Notes: a model not told the origin generated them from the letters alone. DNA of 64,000 nt from Peteryoungia aggregata LMG 23059 (GCF_030814435.1 NZ_JAUSUW010000005.1:186001-250000), one strand, 5' to 3'; positions 1 through 10,846 are shown, counted from the stretch's first letter. Program-made: numbers and translations.

Positions 1-1086
1 CTCGCCATGCCCGGTAACCCGTCTTCGGTGCATGCCGAAGGGCGTGCAGCAAGGGCCGTAATCGAAAAGGCGCGTCGCGCCGTCGCAACGCTTGTTGGTG
101 CGGAAGCCGCGCATGTGACCTTTACCGCAAGCGCGACGGAAGCTGCCAATCAGGTTCTGTCGCCGGTCTACCGCATGGGCAAGTCGCGTGTCGGCCTTGG
201 ACGCCTCTATGTCTCGGCAATCGAGCATCCGGCCGTGCGGGCCGGCGGGCGATTCCCCAAAGAGCGCGTGACGGAACTTGCCGTGACGCCTGCGGGACTG
301 ATCGATCTTGATGCGCTTGCCAGCACACTGGCAGGCCATGACGCGTCCGAGGGGCTGCCGCTGGTTGCCGTGATGCTGGTCAACAATGAAACGGGGATCA
401 TCCAGCCAATCCGCGAGGTCTCCACCATCGTAAAGAAGTTTGGCGGATTGCTGGTGGTTGATGCCGTGCAGGCTGCTGGCCGCATCCCGCTGTCGATCGC
501 AGATCTCGGCGCCGACTTCCTGATCCTGTCGGCCCATAAGCTCGGCGGTCCGAAGGGCGTGGGTGCGCTGGTGTCGCAGGGTGAGACTTTCATGCCGGAG
601 CCGCTGGTGCGCGGTGGCGGCCAGGAAAAAGGGCATCGGGCCGGTACCGAGAATCTCGCGGCGATCGCGGGCTTTGGGGCAGCCGCAGAGCGGATGTCGG
701 CGGATCTGGTGAGCCGGAATGCCGGGATTGCCGCACTGCGCGACCGGGCGGAGGCAGGCATCGTCTCGGCAGCACCGGAGACCGTGATCTACGGTCGCAG
801 TGAGACGCGGGTCGGCAATACGAGTTTCTTCCATCTGCCGGGGCTGAAGGCGGAAACCGGTCAGATCGCATTCGATCTGGAAGGCATCGCGCTGTCGGCC
901 GGAGCCGCCTGCTCGTCTGGCAAGGTCGGCGCGAGCCATGTGCTGACCGCCATGGGCGAGGATGCCGCGACCGGGGCGCTTCGCTTGTCGATTGGCCCTG
1001 ATACGACGGAGAGCGACATCGATCGCTTTCTGGACGCCTTTGTGAAGATTGCTGCCCGCCGCAAACCGGCGGGGCAGGCCGCCTAA
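1..1086 (+). CDS. sufS2: Cysteine desulfurase, NifS/IscS-type (5' end cut by window edge)
   Basis: PLP-dependent cysteine desulfurase that takes sulfur from cysteine for Fe-S cluster assembly. The frame is open from base 1 and the first visible residues correspond to the PGNPSSVH region that lies about 25-30 residues into family members, so the N-terminus is outside the window and the ATG at 7 is internal. The PLP-lysine motif SAHKLGGPKG falls near residue 178 counted from that Met, and the mobile-loop cysteine motif AGAACSSGK near residue 301. It precedes sufB by about 140 bases. This matches the sufS2 position in the Agrobacterium suf operon (known order S2-B-C-D-S1-X-A, from memory). The second, class II desulfurase gene lies downstream in the same operon. 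Confidence 0.9.
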   Translation, partial: LAMPGNPSSVHAEGRAARAVIEKARRAVATLVGAEAAHVTFTASATEAANQVLSPVYRMGKSRVGLGRLYVSAIEHPAVRAGGRFPKERVTELAVTPAGLIDLDALASTLAGHDASEGLPLVAVMLVNNETGIIQPIREVSTIVKKFGGLLVVDAVQAAGRIPLSIADLGADFLILSAHKLGGPKGVGALVSQGETFMPEPLVRGGGQEKGHRAGTENLAAIAGFGAAAERMSADLVSRNAGIAALRDRAEAGIVSAAPETVIYGRSETRVGNTSFFHLPGLKAETGQIAFDLEGIALSAGAACSSGKVGASHVLTAMGEDAATGALRLSIGPDTTESDIDRFLDAFVKIAARRKPAGQAA

Positions 1087-1227
1087 GGCGGCGAAAAACC
1101 GGGCCAAACATCGTTTTTCCCTTGCCAAGAGGGGTGAAATGATGGCTCGGGAACCTTAAGTATGGCGGGTCACCGCCCAACGTTAACAAGCTGCCGGAAT
1201 TTGGCCCGGCAAGATTGGAGAACGACC

Positions 1228-2696
<1,469 letters not shown>

Positions 2697-2697
<1 letters not shown>

Positions 2698-2921
2698 TGA
2701 ACGACAAGGTCGAGAATCTCATCCTGGAGCACCTGCGCATCATGCGCACCGATCTCTCTTCTTTGAAGGAAGAAATGGTCGGTATGCGTGCAGAGATGCG
2801 GGCCGTGAAGCAGTACATGGCCGGGTTCATGACCGACGAGACGAGGCAGGACGGCGAGATCGCGGAATTGAAGCTGCGTATCGACCGGATCGAAAAACGG
2901 CTTGAGTTGAACGAGGGCTGA
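2697..2921 (+). CDS. Small coiled-coil protein between sufB and sufC
   Basis: 74-residue charged, probably all-helical protein starting MNDKVENLILEHLRIMR and ending in a Lys/Glu-rich heptad segment (LKLRIDRIEKRLELNEG). The ATG at 2697 overlaps the sufB stop (TGATG); a GTG at 2694 would add one residue. Proteins with a similar N-terminus (x-x-x-VENLILEHLR) and coiled-coil body are, to my recollection, scattered in several copies in rhizobial genomes, so this may be one member of a dispersed family rather than a Fe-S factor. It has no metal-binding cysteines. Its coupling to sufB means it is probably made with the Suf proteins. Function unknown. Confidence 0.7.
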
Positions 2922-2961
2922 CGAGGCCAGTGCGCGCTGTCGCAAGGCTGGTGGCCCATAT

Positions 2962-2984
2962 ATCCTCGGGGCAAGCCCGAGGAT
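2962..2984. repeat. Extragenic palindrome (ATCCTCGGG stem)
   Basis: Perfect 9-base inverted repeat, ATCCTCGGG and CCCGAGGAT around a short GCAAG loop, followed by GACGG. This resembles the dispersed palindrome found between genes in many alphaproteobacteria (the GTCATCCTCGGGCTT type). It lies in the 144-base gap between the small coiled-coil gene and sufC, so it would form a hairpin in the suf mRNA. Confidence 0.6.
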
Positions 2985-3065
2985 GACGGAATGAGAAGGC
3001 GCCCGCGCGGCGCAACAGGAAACGACAGGCGGCCCTTGAACCGCCCGATGGACAGGAACACAGAC

Positions 3066-3821
3066 ATGCTTGAAATTCGCAATCTCCATGCCCGCATCGC
3101 CGAAGACGGCACCGAAATCATCAAGGGCCTGAATCTGACCGTGAAGGCCGGCGAAGTCGCCGCCATCATGGGCCCGAACGGCTCCGGCAAGTCGACGCTG
3201 TCCTACATCCTGTCGGGCCGCGAAGACTATGAAGTCACCGAAGGCGATATCCTCTATAACGGCGAGAGCATTCTCGAACTCGACCCGGCCGAGCGCGCGG
3301 CAAAGGGCATCTTCCTCGCCTTCCAGTACCCGGTCGAAATTCCGGGCGTGGCCACCATGCAGTTCCTCAAGGTCGCGATGAACTCGCAGCGCAAGGCGCG
3401 TGGCGAAGCCGAACTGACGACGCCGGACTTTATCCGCCGCGTCAAGGAAGCCTCGGCTGAACTGAAGATCAACCCTGATATGCTGAAGCGTCCGCTCAAT
3501 GTCGGCTTCTCCGGCGGCGAAAAGAAGCGCGCCGAGATCCTGCAGATGGCGCTGCTTGAGCCGAAGCTCTGCATTCTCGACGAAACCGATTCCGGCCTCG
3601 ACATCGATGCGCTGAAGATCGTTGCCGACGGCGTGAACGCGCTGAAGCGTCCGGATCGTGCAACCGTCGTGATCACCCACTACCAGCGCCTGCTCGACTA
3701 CATCGTGCCGGATAGCGTGCACGTCCTCTACAAGGGCCAGATCATCAAGTCGGGCGACAAGAGCCTGGCGCTTGAACTCGAAGCCAACGGTTATGCCGAT
3801 ATCACCGGTCAGGCAGCCTAA
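3066..3821 (+). CDS. sufC: Fe-S cluster assembly ATPase SufC
   Basis: 251-residue ABC-type ATPase that powers the SufBC2D scaffold. The start at 3066 (MLEIRNLHARI) follows an AGGAAC ribosome-binding site; in-frame upstream starts back to 2991 run through the intergenic palindrome and are unlikely. Walker A GPNGSGKST is at residues 36-44, the signature is FSGGEKKRAE, Walker B is CILDETDSGLD, and the switch histidine is in VITHYQR. The DETDSGLD form is typical of SufC rather than transporter ATPases. No transmembrane partner is nearby, as expected for this family. Confidence 0.97.
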   Translation: MLEIRNLHARIAEDGTEIIKGLNLTVKAGEVAAIMGPNGSGKSTLSYILSGREDYEVTEGDILYNGESILELDPAERAAKGIFLAFQYPVEIPGVATMQFLKVAMNSQRKARGEAELTTPDFIRRVKEASAELKINPDMLKRPLNVGFSGGEKKRAEILQMALLEPKLCILDETDSGLDIDALKIVADGVNALKRPDRATVVITHYQRLLDYIVPDSVHVLYKGQIIKSGDKSLALELEANGYADITGQAA

Positions 3822-3850
3822 GCGTTTCAAGTTTTAAAGGAGTTGCAACG

Positions 3851-5128
3851 ATGACATTGCAAGCGGCCAACCGGCTCACCGCAGCCGAGACCCAGCTCAT
3901 CGACGCCTATACCAACCAGATCGGCAGCCTTCCGGGCGATGGCGCCGTGCTTTTGAAGCGTGACGGCCTGTTCGACGCGCTGAAGCGCCAGGGCCTGCCG
4001 ACGCGCCGCGTCGAAACCTTCCACTACACCGACCTGAAGGCACTGCTGCGTGCCCTTCCTGCCGAAGAGCCCCAGGCTGTGGCCAAGGCGGTCAATCCGC
4101 TGGTGTCTAGCTCAACCGTGCTCAACGTGCTGCAGGGCGTGGCTGAGGTACCGGCATCGCTGCCGGAAGGCCTTGCCGTTTCGCTCTATCGCGATGCGCT
4201 GACGAAAGGTGACGCAGCCGAAGGCCTGACCGCCTTCAACGGTGACGACACGATCGGCCGCCTGAACGGCGCTTTCGTGCGGGACGGCTTCACGCTGGAC
4301 GTCGCCGCAGACGCCGAAATCGAAGCGCCGATCGAGCTGCAGTCGGTGCATGCCGCCGGCCAGCTTCACTTGCGCTTCCCGGCAACCTTCGGCAAGGGTT
4401 CGAAGGCGACCGTCATCGAGCGCCATGTCGGCCAGAGCGGTTCGGCAGCGCTTGCCTCCGTCGTCGCCGACCTGAAGCTTGGTGAAGGTGCAGAGATCAC
4501 CTGGATCATCCTCCAGGGTGAAGGCGATGCCGATACCCATCTTGGGCAGATCCGCGCCGAGCTCGGCACGGACGCCAAGTTCCGCCTCTTCGTGGTCAAT
4601 GCCGGTGGCAAGCTGGTCCGTCAGGAAGTGCATGTGAAGACGGCTGGCGAAGGCTCCGACTTTACGCTCCGCGCCGTCAACCTGCTCGGCGGTGACACCC
4701 ATACCGACGTCACCATGACGCTCGGTCATGACGTGCCTAACACCACCTCGACGGAAGTGATCCGCAACGTCGTCTTCGATCGCGCCAAGGGCGTCTTCCA
4801 GGGCATGATCCGGGTTGCCCCGGACGCCCAGAAGACCGATGCGCGCATGGCCTGCAATACGCTGCTGATGTCGGATGATTGTGAATTCTCGGTCAAGCCG
4901 GAGCTCGAAATCTTCGCCGACGACGTTCAGTGCGCCCATGGTGCGACGGTTGCCGACATCCACAAGAGCCATCTCTACTACCTGATGTCGCGTGGCATTC
5001 CGGAGAAGAAGGCCCGCGCGCTGCTGATCAACGGCTTCGTCGCCGAAATCGTCGAGGAGCTTGAAAACGAGCCGCTCGTCGAGGCCCTGGAAGAGATCAT
5101 CACCGACTGGCTGGAGCATCATGGCTGA
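3851..5128 (+). CDS. sufD: Fe-S cluster assembly protein SufD
   Basis: 425-residue SufD, the SufB paralogue that pairs with it in the SufBC2D scaffold and is needed for iron entry. The start at 3851 has a strong site, AAAGGAGTTG, 8 bases upstream. The conserved C-terminal SufB/D domain includes RMACNTLLMSDDCEFSVKPE, CAHGATV (conserved Cys and His) and YYLMSRGIPEKKAR. The last 8 bases overlap the sufS start, so translation of the two is probably coupled. Confidence 0.96.
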   Translation: MTLQAANRLTAAETQLIDAYTNQIGSLPGDGAVLLKRDGLFDALKRQGLPTRRVETFHYTDLKALLRALPAEEPQAVAKAVNPLVSSSTVLNVLQGVAEVPASLPEGLAVSLYRDALTKGDAAEGLTAFNGDDTIGRLNGAFVRDGFTLDVAADAEIEAPIELQSVHAAGQLHLRFPATFGKGSKATVIERHVGQSGSAALASVVADLKLGEGAEITWIILQGEGDADTHLGQIRAELGTDAKFRLFVVNAGGKLVRQEVHVKTAGEGSDFTLRAVNLLGGDTHTDVTMTLGHDVPNTTSTEVIRNVVFDRAKGVFQGMIRVAPDAQKTDARMACNTLLMSDDCEFSVKPELEIFADDVQCAHGATVADIHKSHLYYLMSRGIPEKKARALLINGFVAEIVEELENEPLVEALEEIITDWLEHHG

Positions 5129-6365
5129 CACGATCGGGGCACGGGCAGGTTACGACGTTGACGCCGTCAGACGGGATTTCCCGATCCTGTCGCGCGAGGT
5201 CTATGGCAAACCGCTGGTCTATCTCGACAATGCCGCCTCGGCCCAGAAGCCGAAGCAGGTTATTGACGCGATCAGCCACGCATACTCTAACGAATATGCG
5301 AATGTGCATCGTGGCTTGCATTTCCTGTCCAATGCCGCGACGGACGCCTATGAAGCGGCGCGCGAAAAGGTACGCCGTTTTCTCAATGCCCCCTCGATTG
5401 ACGAGGTGATCTTCACCAAGTCCTCGACCGAGGCGATCAACACGGTCGCCTATGGCTGGGGCATGAAGCATATCGGCGAGGGCGACGAGATCGTGCTCTC
5501 GATCATGGAGCACCACTCCAACATCGTGCCCTGGCATTTTCTGCGGGAGCGCAAGGGCGCCAAGCTCGTCTGGGCACCGGTCACCGATGAAGGCGCCTTC
5601 GACATGGAGGCCTTTGTCGGCTGCCTGACCGAGCGCACCAAGCTGATCGCCATCACCCATATGTCCAACGCGCTCGGCACCGTTGTGCCGATCAAGGAGA
5701 TCTGCCGCATCGCGCATGAGCGTGGCATTGCGGTCATGGTCGATGGCAGCCAAGGCGCCGTCCACATGCCCGTCGACGTTCAGGATCTCGGTTGCGACTG
5801 GTATGCCGTGACCGGCCACAAGCTCTATGGTCCCTCGGGCATCGGCGTGCTCTGGGGCAAGATGGACCGCCTGCGCGACATGGACCCCTTCATGGGCGGC
5901 GGTGAGATGATCATCGAGGTGGCCGAAGATCGCGTGACCTATAACGAGCCGCCGCATCGCTTCGAGGCCGGCACGCCGCCGATCGTCCAGGCGATCGGGC
6001 TGGGCTATGCGCTGGACTATATGGAGAGCCTTGGCCGTCAGAACATTGCCGCCCATGAGGAGAGCCTGCGCGCCTATGCGCATGAGCGCCTCTCGGCGAT
6101 CAATTCGCTTCGGATCATCGGCAATGCACCGGGCAAGGGAGCGATCTTCTCCTTTGAACTCGCCGGCATCCACGCCCATGATGTCTCCACCATGATCGAC
6201 CGTCGCGGCGTTGCCGTTCGCGCCGGAACCCATTGCGCCCAGCCGCTGCTCGCCCGTTTCGGCGTGACTTCCACTTGCCGGGCGTCGTTCGGTCTCTATA
6301 ACACAAGGGAAGAAGTCGATGCGCTGGCGGACGCGCTGGATTACGCCCGCAGCTTCTTCGCCTGA
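5121..6365 (+). CDS. sufS: Cysteine desulfurase SufS (class II)
   Basis: 414-residue PLP-dependent cysteine desulfurase of the SufS/CsdA class, the operon's second desulfurase (sufS1 in Agrobacterium naming). The start at 5121 (MADTIGARAG) overlaps the end of sufD by 8 bases. Visible signatures are the N-terminal YLDNAASAQKP, the PLP-lysine TGHKLYGPSG near residue 233, and the class II active-site cysteine in RAGTHCAQPLL near residue 372. No sufE or sufU sulfur acceptor gene is visible in the window. Carrying both a NifS-like and a SufS enzyme in one operon is usual for rhizobia. Confidence 0.96.
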   Translation: MADTIGARAGYDVDAVRRDFPILSREVYGKPLVYLDNAASAQKPKQVIDAISHAYSNEYANVHRGLHFLSNAATDAYEAAREKVRRFLNAPSIDEVIFTKSSTEAINTVAYGWGMKHIGEGDEIVLSIMEHHSNIVPWHFLRERKGAKLVWAPVTDEGAFDMEAFVGCLTERTKLIAITHMSNALGTVVPIKEICRIAHERGIAVMVDGSQGAVHMPVDVQDLGCDWYAVTGHKLYGPSGIGVLWGKMDRLRDMDPFMGGGEMIIEVAEDRVTYNEPPHRFEAGTPPIVQAIGLGYALDYMESLGRQNIAAHEESLRAYAHERLSAINSLRIIGNAPGKGAIFSFELAGIHAHDVSTMIDRRGVAVRAGTHCAQPLLARFGVTSTCRASFGLYNTREEVDALADALDYARSFFA

Positions 6366-6368
6366 GGA

Positions 6369-6752
6369 ATGAACACGATGAGTGACACCGAAACCAAGCC
6401 CGATGTCCGCGACGGCATCATCCACACCGCGATCCCGGCGGACGAAGTCGCCCGCCTGTCGGACGATATCATCGCCGCGCTGAAGACGGTCTATGATCCG
6501 GAGATTCCTTCCGACATCTTCGAACTCGGCCTGATCTACAAGATCGACATCGAAGACGACCGCACGGTGAAGATCGTCATGACCCTGACGGCACCAGGTT
6601 GCCCGGTTGCCGGCGAAATGCCGGGCTGGGTCGAAAATGCCGTCGGTTCGGTCGAAGGTGTGTCGGGCGTCGAAGTTGAAATGAGCTTTGACCCGCCGTG
6701 GACGCCGGACCGCATGTCCGAAGAGGCGCAGGTCGCTGTCGGCTGGTATTGA
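6369..6752 (+). CDS. sufT: SufT-like DUF59 (MIP18 family) Fe-S assembly factor
   Basis: 127-residue protein with a DUF59/MIP18-type domain, linked in many bacteria to Fe-S cluster maturation or delivery. Key motifs are DPEIPSDIFELGLIY and LTAPGCPVAGEMPG with the conserved cysteine; the PDRMSEEAQ tail is also typical. It starts 3 bases after sufS; a second ATG at 6378 (MSDTETK) is an alternative start. It occupies the sufX position of the Agrobacterium operon, where sufA would normally come next. Here a terminator-like hairpin and the convergent rut operon follow instead. Confidence 0.9.
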   Translation: MNTMSDTETKPDVRDGIIHTAIPADEVARLSDDIIAALKTVYDPEIPSDIFELGLIYKIDIEDDRTVKIVMTLTAPGCPVAGEMPGWVENAVGSVEGVSGVEVEMSFDPPWTPDRMSEEAQVAVGWY

Positions 6753-6771
6753 GAGAATTAGGCAACCAACG

Positions 6772-6806
6772 AAACGGCCCGCCATTCGCGGGCCGTTTTG
6801 CGTTTC
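6772..6806. terminator. Intrinsic terminator between sufT and rutF (possibly bidirectional)
   Basis: Inverted repeat ACGGCCCGC-cattc-GCGGGCCGT with A-rich sequence on the left and TTTTGCGTTT on the right. It stands between two convergent genes, sufT (plus) and rutF (minus), so it could stop transcription from both sides. Confidence 0.8.
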
Positions 6807-6817
6807 GGTACAGATGT

Positions 6818-7345
6818 TTAGACGGTACGATAGGCCCGGTCGAAATAGACGAGCGCCTGGCCGCCCTCGCGGGTGGTGACGTCGAGAACCTCGCAGAACA
6901 ACACGTCATGGGTGCTGCCGTCATGCACTTCCGTGACCCGGCATTCGAACGAGACCAGCGCATCAAGGAGGCGCGGCGTGCCGGATGCCGTCGTCTCCCA
7001 GGTGGCGGCAGCGAAGCGTTCATCGACCGGCGTCTTGCCGCCGAAGAGCCGGCTGACAGGCTCGTGTTCTGCCGAGAGCGCGTTGACCGTGACAAACCCG
7101 TTGGTGCTGACGGCAGGATAGGCGGACGATCCCTTGTTGAGGCAGACCAAAAGCGTCGGCGGATTGTCCGACACGCTGGTGACGGCGGTTGCCGCAAAGC
7201 CGGCGCGTCCGGCGGGGCCATCGGTTGTGACGATGGTGACGGCGGCGGCAAGCCGAGCCATGCCGTTGCGATAGGTCGCACTCTTTTCCGGCGAGGTGGC
7301 TTCCGGTGCAGATGCGACAGGTGCGATGGTCTTGGTGGCCAGCAT
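6818..7345 (-). CDS. rutF: Flavin reductase RutF (pyrimidine utilisation)
   Basis: 175-residue flavin reductase of the FMN-binding split-barrel family. In the Rut pathway it regenerates reduced FMN for the RutA monooxygenase. Motifs are [20 protein letters not shown] near the N-terminus, [16 protein letters not shown], and a C-terminal barrel. I prefer the ATG at 7345, preceded by AAGGAATTGCCC, over the TTG two codons upstream. It is the last gene of the minus-strand rut operon, about 12 bases after rutD. Confidence 0.92.
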   Translation of the reverse strand: MLATKTIAPVASAPEATSPEKSATYRNGMARLAAAVTIVTTDGPAGRAGFAATAVTSVSDNPPTLLVCLNKGSSAYPAVSTNGFVTVNALSAEHEPVSRLFGGKTPVDERFAAATWETTASGTPRLLDALVSFECRVTEVHDGSTHDVLFCEVLDVTTREGGQALVYFDRAYRTV

Positions 7346-7356
7346 GGGCAATTCCT

Positions 7357-8142
7357 TCAGGCGTGTTCGAGGGTCGACAGGAAGTCGAGGACCGCGCTGT
7401 TGAATGTTTGCGGATAGGTGACGTTGACGGCATGTCCGCCGGCGACGGTGAGCACAAGATTTGCGTTCGGCAGCCCTTCGGCGAGGCGCAGGGAACGGGA
7501 ATAGGGGACAAGCAGGTCGTCGCGGGTGGCAATGACAAGCGTCGGCGTCTGGATTTCGCCGAGACGGTTGTCGACATCAAGGGCGCGCAGCGCCGCAATC
7601 CGGCGCAGGATATTGTCGCGACCCTGGAAATGCGCGAGCGCATGGGCCTCTTCTGCCGCCATCTTCTCCGCATTGTCCGCCATGTAGATGGCCGGATAGA
7701 GGAAGAGCGGCTGTGCCTTGACGAAGGCCTCGACACCGGCGTTTTCGAGAAGCGCGATGCGCACGTCGAAGCAGCGCCCGGAATGCGGATCGGCCTTGCT
7801 CCAGGCATTGATCAGCACGAGGCTTTCGATCAGCTCCGGCCGGCGGAGCGCCAGATCGAGCCCGATCAGACCTCCCAGCGCATGGCCCATGAAATGGAAT
7901 CTCTCGAGCTTCAGTGTGTCCACGATTTCGAGCACATCATCGGCCATGGCGGAAATGCCGCCGTCTTTCGGCACCGTGCCACCGGTCTTGCCGCAACCGC
8001 GATGGTCATAGGTGATGACGCGGAAGCGTTGTGACAGGGCAGGGATCTGCGGTGCCCAATAGCCGCCCGAGCCGCCAAGGCCGGACGAGAGCAGGATGGT
8101 CGGCGCATCGGGGGAGGTGAGGCCATGAATGTCGTAATGCAT
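7357..8142 (-). CDS. rutD: RutD, alpha/beta-hydrolase fold (pyrimidine utilisation)
   Basis: 261-residue alpha/beta-hydrolase-fold protein thought to speed hydrolysis of the aminoacrylate/carbamate intermediates of uracil breakdown. The expected nucleophile elbow reads GHALGG, with Ala in place of Ser; E. coli RutD has the same GHALG, so this is a family trait, not damage. Other RutD-like stretches are [26 protein letters not shown] and [13 protein letters not shown]. The start at 8142 (MHYDIHG) excludes about 22 upstream residues that would be read through a repeat element. It follows rutC with a repeat-filled gap of 242 bases. Confidence 0.92.
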   Translation of the reverse strand: MHYDIHGLTSPDAPTILLSSGLGGSGGYWAPQIPALSQRFRVITYDHRGCGKTGGTVPKDGGISAMADDVLEIVDTLKLERFHFMGHALGGLIGLDLALRRPELIESLVLINAWSKADPHSGRCFDVRIALLENAGVEAFVKAQPLFLYPAIYMADNAEKMAAEEAHALAHFQGRDNILRRIAALRALDVDNRLGEIQTPTLVIATRDDLLVPYSRSLRLAEGLPNANLVLTVAGGHAVNVTYPQTFNSAVLDFLSTLEHA

Positions 8143-8172
8143 GCGTGTTTGCTTTCCGCGTTTTGCCGTTGG

Positions 8173-8359
8173 TACCCCCCTCTGTCCTGCCGGACATCTC
8201 CCCCTCAAGGGGGGAGATCGACGAGCGGTAGCGTCCTGCCATTATTGGAGATCTCGATGGGGAGGCGATGAGCACCGAGTCCTGAGAGGAGTGCCGAGAT
8301 CAGCGTCTTGCCGATCTCCCCCCTTGAGGGGGAGATGGCCGGCAGGCCAGAGGGGGGTA
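8173..8359. repeat. RIME-like palindromic element between rutC and rutD
   Basis: About 187 bases bounded by inverted ends: TACCCCCCTCTG-tCCTGCCGG followed by CATCTCCCCCTCAAGG on the left, and the complementary GGGGGAGATGGCCGGCAGG to AGAGGGGGGT on the right. Each arm contains its own short hairpin (CTCCCCCTC/GGGGGGAG). This resembles the rhizobial intergenic mosaic (RIME) class. The same ends recur at 29249-29485 and inside coding regions of the cob locus. Here it splits the rut operon between rutC and rutD. Confidence 0.85.
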
Positions 8360-8384
8360 ACCCGCCCTCCAACCTAACCGCTGA

Positions 8385-8774
8385 TCACTTCTTCCCGATA
8401 TGCGCGACGGTCGCGATTTCCACCAGCGCGTCCGGCTTCACCAGCCCGCATTGCACGCAGTAGCGCGCCGGCTTGTCGCCCGGAAAGTATTCGGCATAGA
8501 CCTTGTTGACGGCCTGATAGTTGGCCCAGTCGGTCACGAAGATGTGGTTCATGGTGACGTCTTCCATCGTGCCACCCGCCGTCTCGATCACGGACTTGAT
8601 GGTTTCGAGCACATGGCGCGTCTGGGCGGCTGCGTCGCCGACATGCACGACGTCGTTGTTCTTGTCGAAGGGAAGGGTCCCCGAGACATAGAGCACGCCA
8701 TCGGCAAGGGCGCCGGGCGAATAGGGGGCGATCGGCTTCTGGGTGCCTTCCGGAACGACGATGGTTTTGGGCAT
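8385..8774 (-). CDS. rutC: RutC, Rid/YjgF-family aminoacrylate deaminase
   Basis: 129-residue member of the RidA/YjgF/UK114 family. In the Rut pathway it acts on 3-aminoacrylate. It begins [20 protein letters not shown] and carries [12 protein letters not shown], the [15 protein letters not shown] helix and the C-terminal [11 protein letters not shown]. The ATG at 8774 follows CGGAGAGAGTG; a GTG at 8780 would add two residues. It lies between rutB (28 bases upstream on the minus strand) and the repeat element. Confidence 0.93.
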   Translation of the reverse strand: MPKTIVVPEGTQKPIAPYSPGALADGVLYVSGTLPFDKNNDVVHVGDAAAQTRHVLETIKSVIETAGGTMEDVTMNHIFVTDWANYQAVNKVYAEYFPGDKPARYCVQCGLVKPDALVEIATVAHIGKK

Positions 8775-8808
8775 TCTCACTCTCTCCGTTTATTGAATGG
8801 TGATGGTA

Positions 8809-9552
8809 TCAAGCGGCGTCGGCAGGCGCTGCCTGTCCGATCGCACCGCAGAAGTCGTTGACGGTGGCGACCCAGCCAAAGAACTTTTCGACATTGTAGA
8901 CAGTCGCCTGCTGGATGAAGTCGGGGCCGAGGTGATGGGTCGCGTCCTCGAGCATTACGCCGAAATATTCGAGGTGGAAGGCATCGCGCAGCGAGCTTTC
9001 GACGCAGACATTGGTGGCAATGCCGACGAAGACGAGGTTGCGGATGCCGCGGGCTCTGAGCACGCTGTCCATGTTGGTGTTGAAGAAGCCTGAATAGCGG
9101 CTCTTCGGCACCAGGATGTCACCGGGCTTCGGCTGGAGTTCGTCGACGATGGCGTAATCCCAGGTGCCCTTGGCGAGCAGCTGACCCTGCAGTTCCGGCC
9201 GTTTGCGCATGGTTTTCAGCGCATTCGACTTGTGCCAGTTGGGCGAGCCGGGGCCGCCGGCCTCGACATAGTCAGGATCCCAGCCGTTCTGGAAATAGAC
9301 GACCAGAACGCCCGCTTCGCGCGCCGCATCCAGCGTCTTCTTGATGTTGGAGATCGTGCCCTTGGCGCCTGAAATGTCAAAGCCGGCGAGATCGACATAA
9401 CCGCCTTCGGTCGAATAGGCGTTCTGCATGTCGACGACGACGACCGCCGTTTCCGACGGCTTCAGCGTGATCGGCTCGGGGCGTGCCGGAAGCGTGACGC
9501 TCTTGGTCAATTCCGGGCGCGGCTGATAGCCCGCAACAACGGCCTCGCTCAT
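8809..9552 (-). CDS. rutB: Ureidoacrylate amidohydrolase RutB
   Basis: 247-residue isochorismatase-superfamily amidohydrolase that cleaves ureidoacrylate (or its peracid), releasing carbamate. The cysteine-hydrolase triad is visible: Asp in [10 protein letters not shown], Lys in [10 protein letters not shown] and Cys in [15 protein letters not shown]. The ATG overlaps the rutA stop by 4 bases (ATGA), so the two are translationally coupled. Length matches the family (about 230-250). Confidence 0.95.
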   Translation of the reverse strand: MSEAVVAGYQPRPELTKSVTLPARPEPITLKPSETAVVVVDMQNAYSTEGGYVDLAGFDISGAKGTISNIKKTLDAAREAGVLVVYFQNGWDPDYVEAGGPGSPNWHKSNALKTMRKRPELQGQLLAKGTWDYAIVDELQPKPGDILVPKSRYSGFFNTNMDSVLRARGIRNLVFVGIATNVCVESSLRDAFHLEYFGVMLEDATHHLGPDFIQQATVYNVEKFFGWVATVNDFCGAIGQAAPADAA

Positions 9553-10640
9553 TCGGCGGCCTCCAGCATCTGGGTGACGTGGGCGCGGCTCTTCATCAGC
9601 GGCTGCACGTATTTGCCGAACTTCTCAATGCCTTCGAGGAAGTCGTCGAAGGTCAGCATCACGCCGCCGGTGCCGGGGACTTCGCTCATCTCGTCGAGCA
9701 TGGCGGCGACCTCCGCATAGGAGCCGATCAGCGTGCCCATGTTGATGTTGACGGCGGAAACCGGGTTCGCCATGTGGCGGACATTGGTATCGGAACCGGA
9801 TTTCGTGTCGACGGCACTTTGCAGGCCGAGCCACTTGATCGCTTCCTCGTCGGCACCCGCCTTGTAGTGCTCCCATTTGGCAAAGGCTTCTTCCGCCGTC
9901 TCTTCGGCGATCACCATGGTGAGCACGAAGGAACGCACCTCGCGACCTGTCTTTGCGGTCGCGGCGAGCAGGCGTTCGTTGGTCGGGGCAAAAGCCTTGG
10001 GCGTATTGACGCCGACGCCGAAGCAGAAGCTGTAATCGGCGAACTTGGCCGAGAAATCCATGCCGGCATTCGACGAGCCGGCGCAGATCAGCTTTACCTC
10101 GCCTTCCGGGATCGGTTTCATCCGGCAATCATCCATCTGGAAATGCTTGCCCTTGAGGTCGGACTGGCCTGTCGTGAGCAGGTCTTTCAGGACCGTCGTG
10201 TATTCGGTCAGATATTCGTAGCGGTCGGAGAAATAGTCGTCGCCGGGCCACAGGCCCATCTGGCTGTATTCCGGGCGCTGCCAGCCGGTAATCAGGTTGA
10301 CGCCAAAACGGCCGCCGGAGATGGAATCGATCGTGGTGGCCATGCGCGCAATGATGGCCGGCGGCATGATGAGGGTGGCAGCGGTGCCGAAGAGCTTGAT
10401 CTTCGAGGTGACGGCGGCAAGGCCCGCCATCAGCGTGAAGCTTTCCAGGTTATAGTCCCAGAATTCCGTCTTGCCGCCGAATCCGCGCAGCTTGATCATC
10501 GAAAGCGCGAAATCGAAGCCGTATTCTTCGGCCTTCAGCGTGATCGCCTTGTTCAGTTCGAAGCTCGGCTTGTACTGGGGGGCATTCTCCGACAAGAGCC
10601 AGCCATTGTTGCCGATCGGAATGAAGACGCCGATTTCCAT
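9549..10640 (-). CDS. rutA: Pyrimidine monooxygenase RutA
   Basis: 363-residue flavin-dependent monooxygenase of the bacterial luciferase family that opens the uracil ring between N3 and C4. Its N-terminus [15 protein letters not shown], the [17 protein letters not shown] motif and [14 protein letters not shown] are characteristic of RutA. It is the first gene of the minus-strand operon rutA-B-C-D-F. No rutE or rutG (uracil permease) is visible in the window. The start is preceded by GCGGAGAACAAAT. Confidence 0.95.
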   Translation of the reverse strand: MEIGVFIPIGNNGWLLSENAPQYKPSFELNKAITLKAEEYGFDFALSMIKLRGFGGKTEFWDYNLESFTLMAGLAAVTSKIKLFGTAATLIMPPAIIARMATTIDSISGGRFGVNLITGWQRPEYSQMGLWPGDDYFSDRYEYLTEYTTVLKDLLTTGQSDLKGKHFQMDDCRMKPIPEGEVKLICAGSSNAGMDFSAKFADYSFCFGVGVNTPKAFAPTNERLLAATAKTGREVRSFVLTMVIAEETAEEAFAKWEHYKAGADEEAIKWLGLQSAVDTKSGSDTNVRHMANPVSAVNINMGTLIGSYAEVAAMLDEMSEVPGTGGVMLTFDDFLEGIEKFGKYVQPLMKSRAHVTQMLEAAE

Positions 10641-10696
10641 ATTTGTTCTCCGCTTCTGGAGGCGCGCTTAGCACCGTTTCGTTTCGCAGAGAATGA

Positions 10697-10712
10697 AGCA
10701 AGCAGTGTGCCA
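10697..10712 (-). promoter_or_regulatory. Sigma54 (RpoN) promoter of the rut operon
   Basis: On the minus strand the sequence reads TGGCAC-actgc-TTGCT, a full match to the -24/-12 RpoN consensus TGGCAC-N5-TTGCA/T. It ends 57 bases before the rutA start, so a transcript would begin near 10685. Nitrogen control through NtrC is known for the E. coli rut operon, which makes the location biologically sensible. I could not identify a clear NtrC enhancer pair upstream. Confidence 0.8.
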
Positions 10713-10763
10713 GTCTAAAAAAATAAATAAAAACATAGTGATATGGTTAGGGGTGGAAAATAA

Positions 10764-10779
10764 TTTACCGAATGGTCAA
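10764..10779. promoter_or_regulatory. Putative RutR operator
   Basis: TTTACCGAATGGTCAA matches 12 of 14 defined positions of the RutR palindrome TTGACCA-NN-TGGTCAA. It lies about 85 bases upstream of the predicted sigma54 start site of rutA. RutR is the TetR-type regulator that is released from DNA by uracil or thymine; its gene is not in this window. Confidence 0.65.
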
Positions 10780-10846
10780 AATTTCGTCGGGAATCCGCAC
10801 CTTTTGCCCGTGTTTAAATCGGCAACCACGGTGCGTTGCGTCATTT

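Noticed and set aside
5100..6785. 561-residue minus-strand frame opposite sufS
   Set aside because: Shadow of a clear SufS gene; no ribosome-binding site or recognisable domain.
7870..7900. RutD as a pseudogene because Ser is replaced by Ala in the nucleophile elbow
   Set aside because: E. coli RutD has the same GHALG sequence; it is typical of the family.
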